Positions 12,078 through 12,210 of a stretch of 12,210 nucleotides of DNA are shown here, piece after piece. The translations under genes and the position numbers were made by a program. Positions within the stretch are counted from its first letter, which is position 1. Each line of letters opens with the position of its first letter. The DNA is taken from positions 1-12,210 of the forward strand of contig BNWW01000054.1 in assembly GCA_025999115.1 (NCBI GenBank), written 5' to 3'. The DNA comes from Bacteroidia bacterium (GTDB taxonomy: Bacteria > Bacteroidota > Bacteroidia > Bacteroidales > Azobacteroidaceae). The notes under the pieces are model-generated. The model was not told the origin of the DNA. It did not search any database and saw only the letters and a list, made by a program, of their open reading frames with translations.

Positions 12078-12110
12078 GGGCATAAAAATAGCGGACTTAC
12101 ATTATCCGCC
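12078..12110 (-). terminator. Short hairpin with T-run (terminator or attenuator)
   Basis: On the minus strand GCGGA (12109-12105) pairs with TCCGC (12095-12091), closed by a G-U pair, with a 9-nt loop, and is followed by TATTTTTATG. It is a modest intrinsic terminator located between the right edge and the operon. Its 3' arm can alternatively pair with an upstream segment (see the structured RNA), so it may be conditional. Confidence 0.5.
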
Positions 12111-12210
12111 ATTGAGGTTGTGAGAATTACCTGTACTACAAATAAGTAAATCCGCATTGCTGCGGCATTCAACTTATCCTTGTAGTACTCGAAACTTCTC
12201 ACATTTCAAT
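12111..12210 (-). ncRNA. Long structured hairpin upstream of the operon
   Basis: The whole 100 nt folds as one irregular hairpin. Paired blocks are ATTGA/TCAAT (12111-12115 with 12206-12210), TGTGAGAA/TTCTCACA (12119-12126 with 12196-12203), GTACTACAA/TTGTAGTAC (12133-12141 with 12180-12188), ATAAGT/ACTTAT (12142-12147 with 12172-12177) and CCGCA/TGCGG (12152-12156 with 12161-12165). Read on the minus strand, the apical loop is GCAA, a GNRA tetraloop, which supports RNA function on the operon's strand. Unpaired bulges separate the stems. The outermost stem ends exactly at the window edge, so the structure may continue. It could be a riboswitch-like leader, a small RNA, or a DNA-level palindrome of a mobile element; no known class is recognised. 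Confidence 0.5.

Noticed and set aside
12111..12210. Integron attC-like site
   Set aside because: It is an imperfect palindrome with bulges, but the terminal blocks do not match the GTTRRRY/RYYYAAC core sites in the right positions, and no integron cassettes are seen.

Overview
The window looks like a chromosomal segment of a low-GC Bacteroidota bacterium. The evidence is Bacteroidota-type promoter elements (TAnnTTTG), the last codons of a type IX secretion sorting domain, and several remnants of DUF4143 AAA ATPases. The left half (about 1-5500) is mostly decayed. It holds one intact MarR-type regulator, one intact membrane-anchored rhodanese, and a series of gene stumps. These are a truncated alpha/beta hydrolase, pieces of three DUF4143 ATPases, a CoA-disulfide-reductase-like gene joined by deletion to a MarR remnant, a T9SS tail and several unidentified C-termini. 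Between them lie a 251-bp MITE-like element sitting inside a terminator-like hairpin, paired palindromic repeats, and a strong promoter followed by a terminator that together look like a ~100-nt small RNA.

The right half (12057-5484, all minus strand) is one compact operon. In transcription order it encodes a possible 47-aa leader ORF, a MoaA-like radical SAM enzyme, a thymidylate-synthase-like enzyme, a sugar-phosphate-type nucleotidyltransferase, a divergent ThiC-family radical SAM lyase, a membrane pentapeptide-repeat protein, a thymidylate-kinase-like P-loop kinase, a PHP-domain phosphoesterase and a small membrane protein. Genes are overlapping or tightly spaced over the last half. Several have strong Shine-Dalgarno sequences (GGAGG), which is unusual in Bacteroidota and absent from the intact genes on the left, so the operon may have been acquired from another phylum.

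The combination suggests a pathway that builds and activates an unusual nucleotide- or pyrimidine-derived small molecule. A ThiC-like and a MoaA-like enzyme both belong to families that rearrange purine-derived ribonucleotides. The TS-like enzyme would modify a pyrimidine nucleotide at C5. The kinase, nucleotidyltransferase and PHP enzyme would add, activate or remove phosphates. I know of no described cluster with this composition. The product cannot be deduced from sequence alone. Key family residues are changed: ThiC cysteine spacing, Asp169 to Cys in the TS-like protein, and no C-terminal Gly-Gly on the MoaA-like protein. New activities are therefore more likely than redundant thiamine, dTMP or molybdopterin synthesis.

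Upstream of the operon, at the right edge of the window, is a long hairpin with a GNRA (GCAA) loop followed by a short hairpin and a T-run. One strand of the first can pair alternatively with the second, which resembles an attenuator or riboswitch expression platform.
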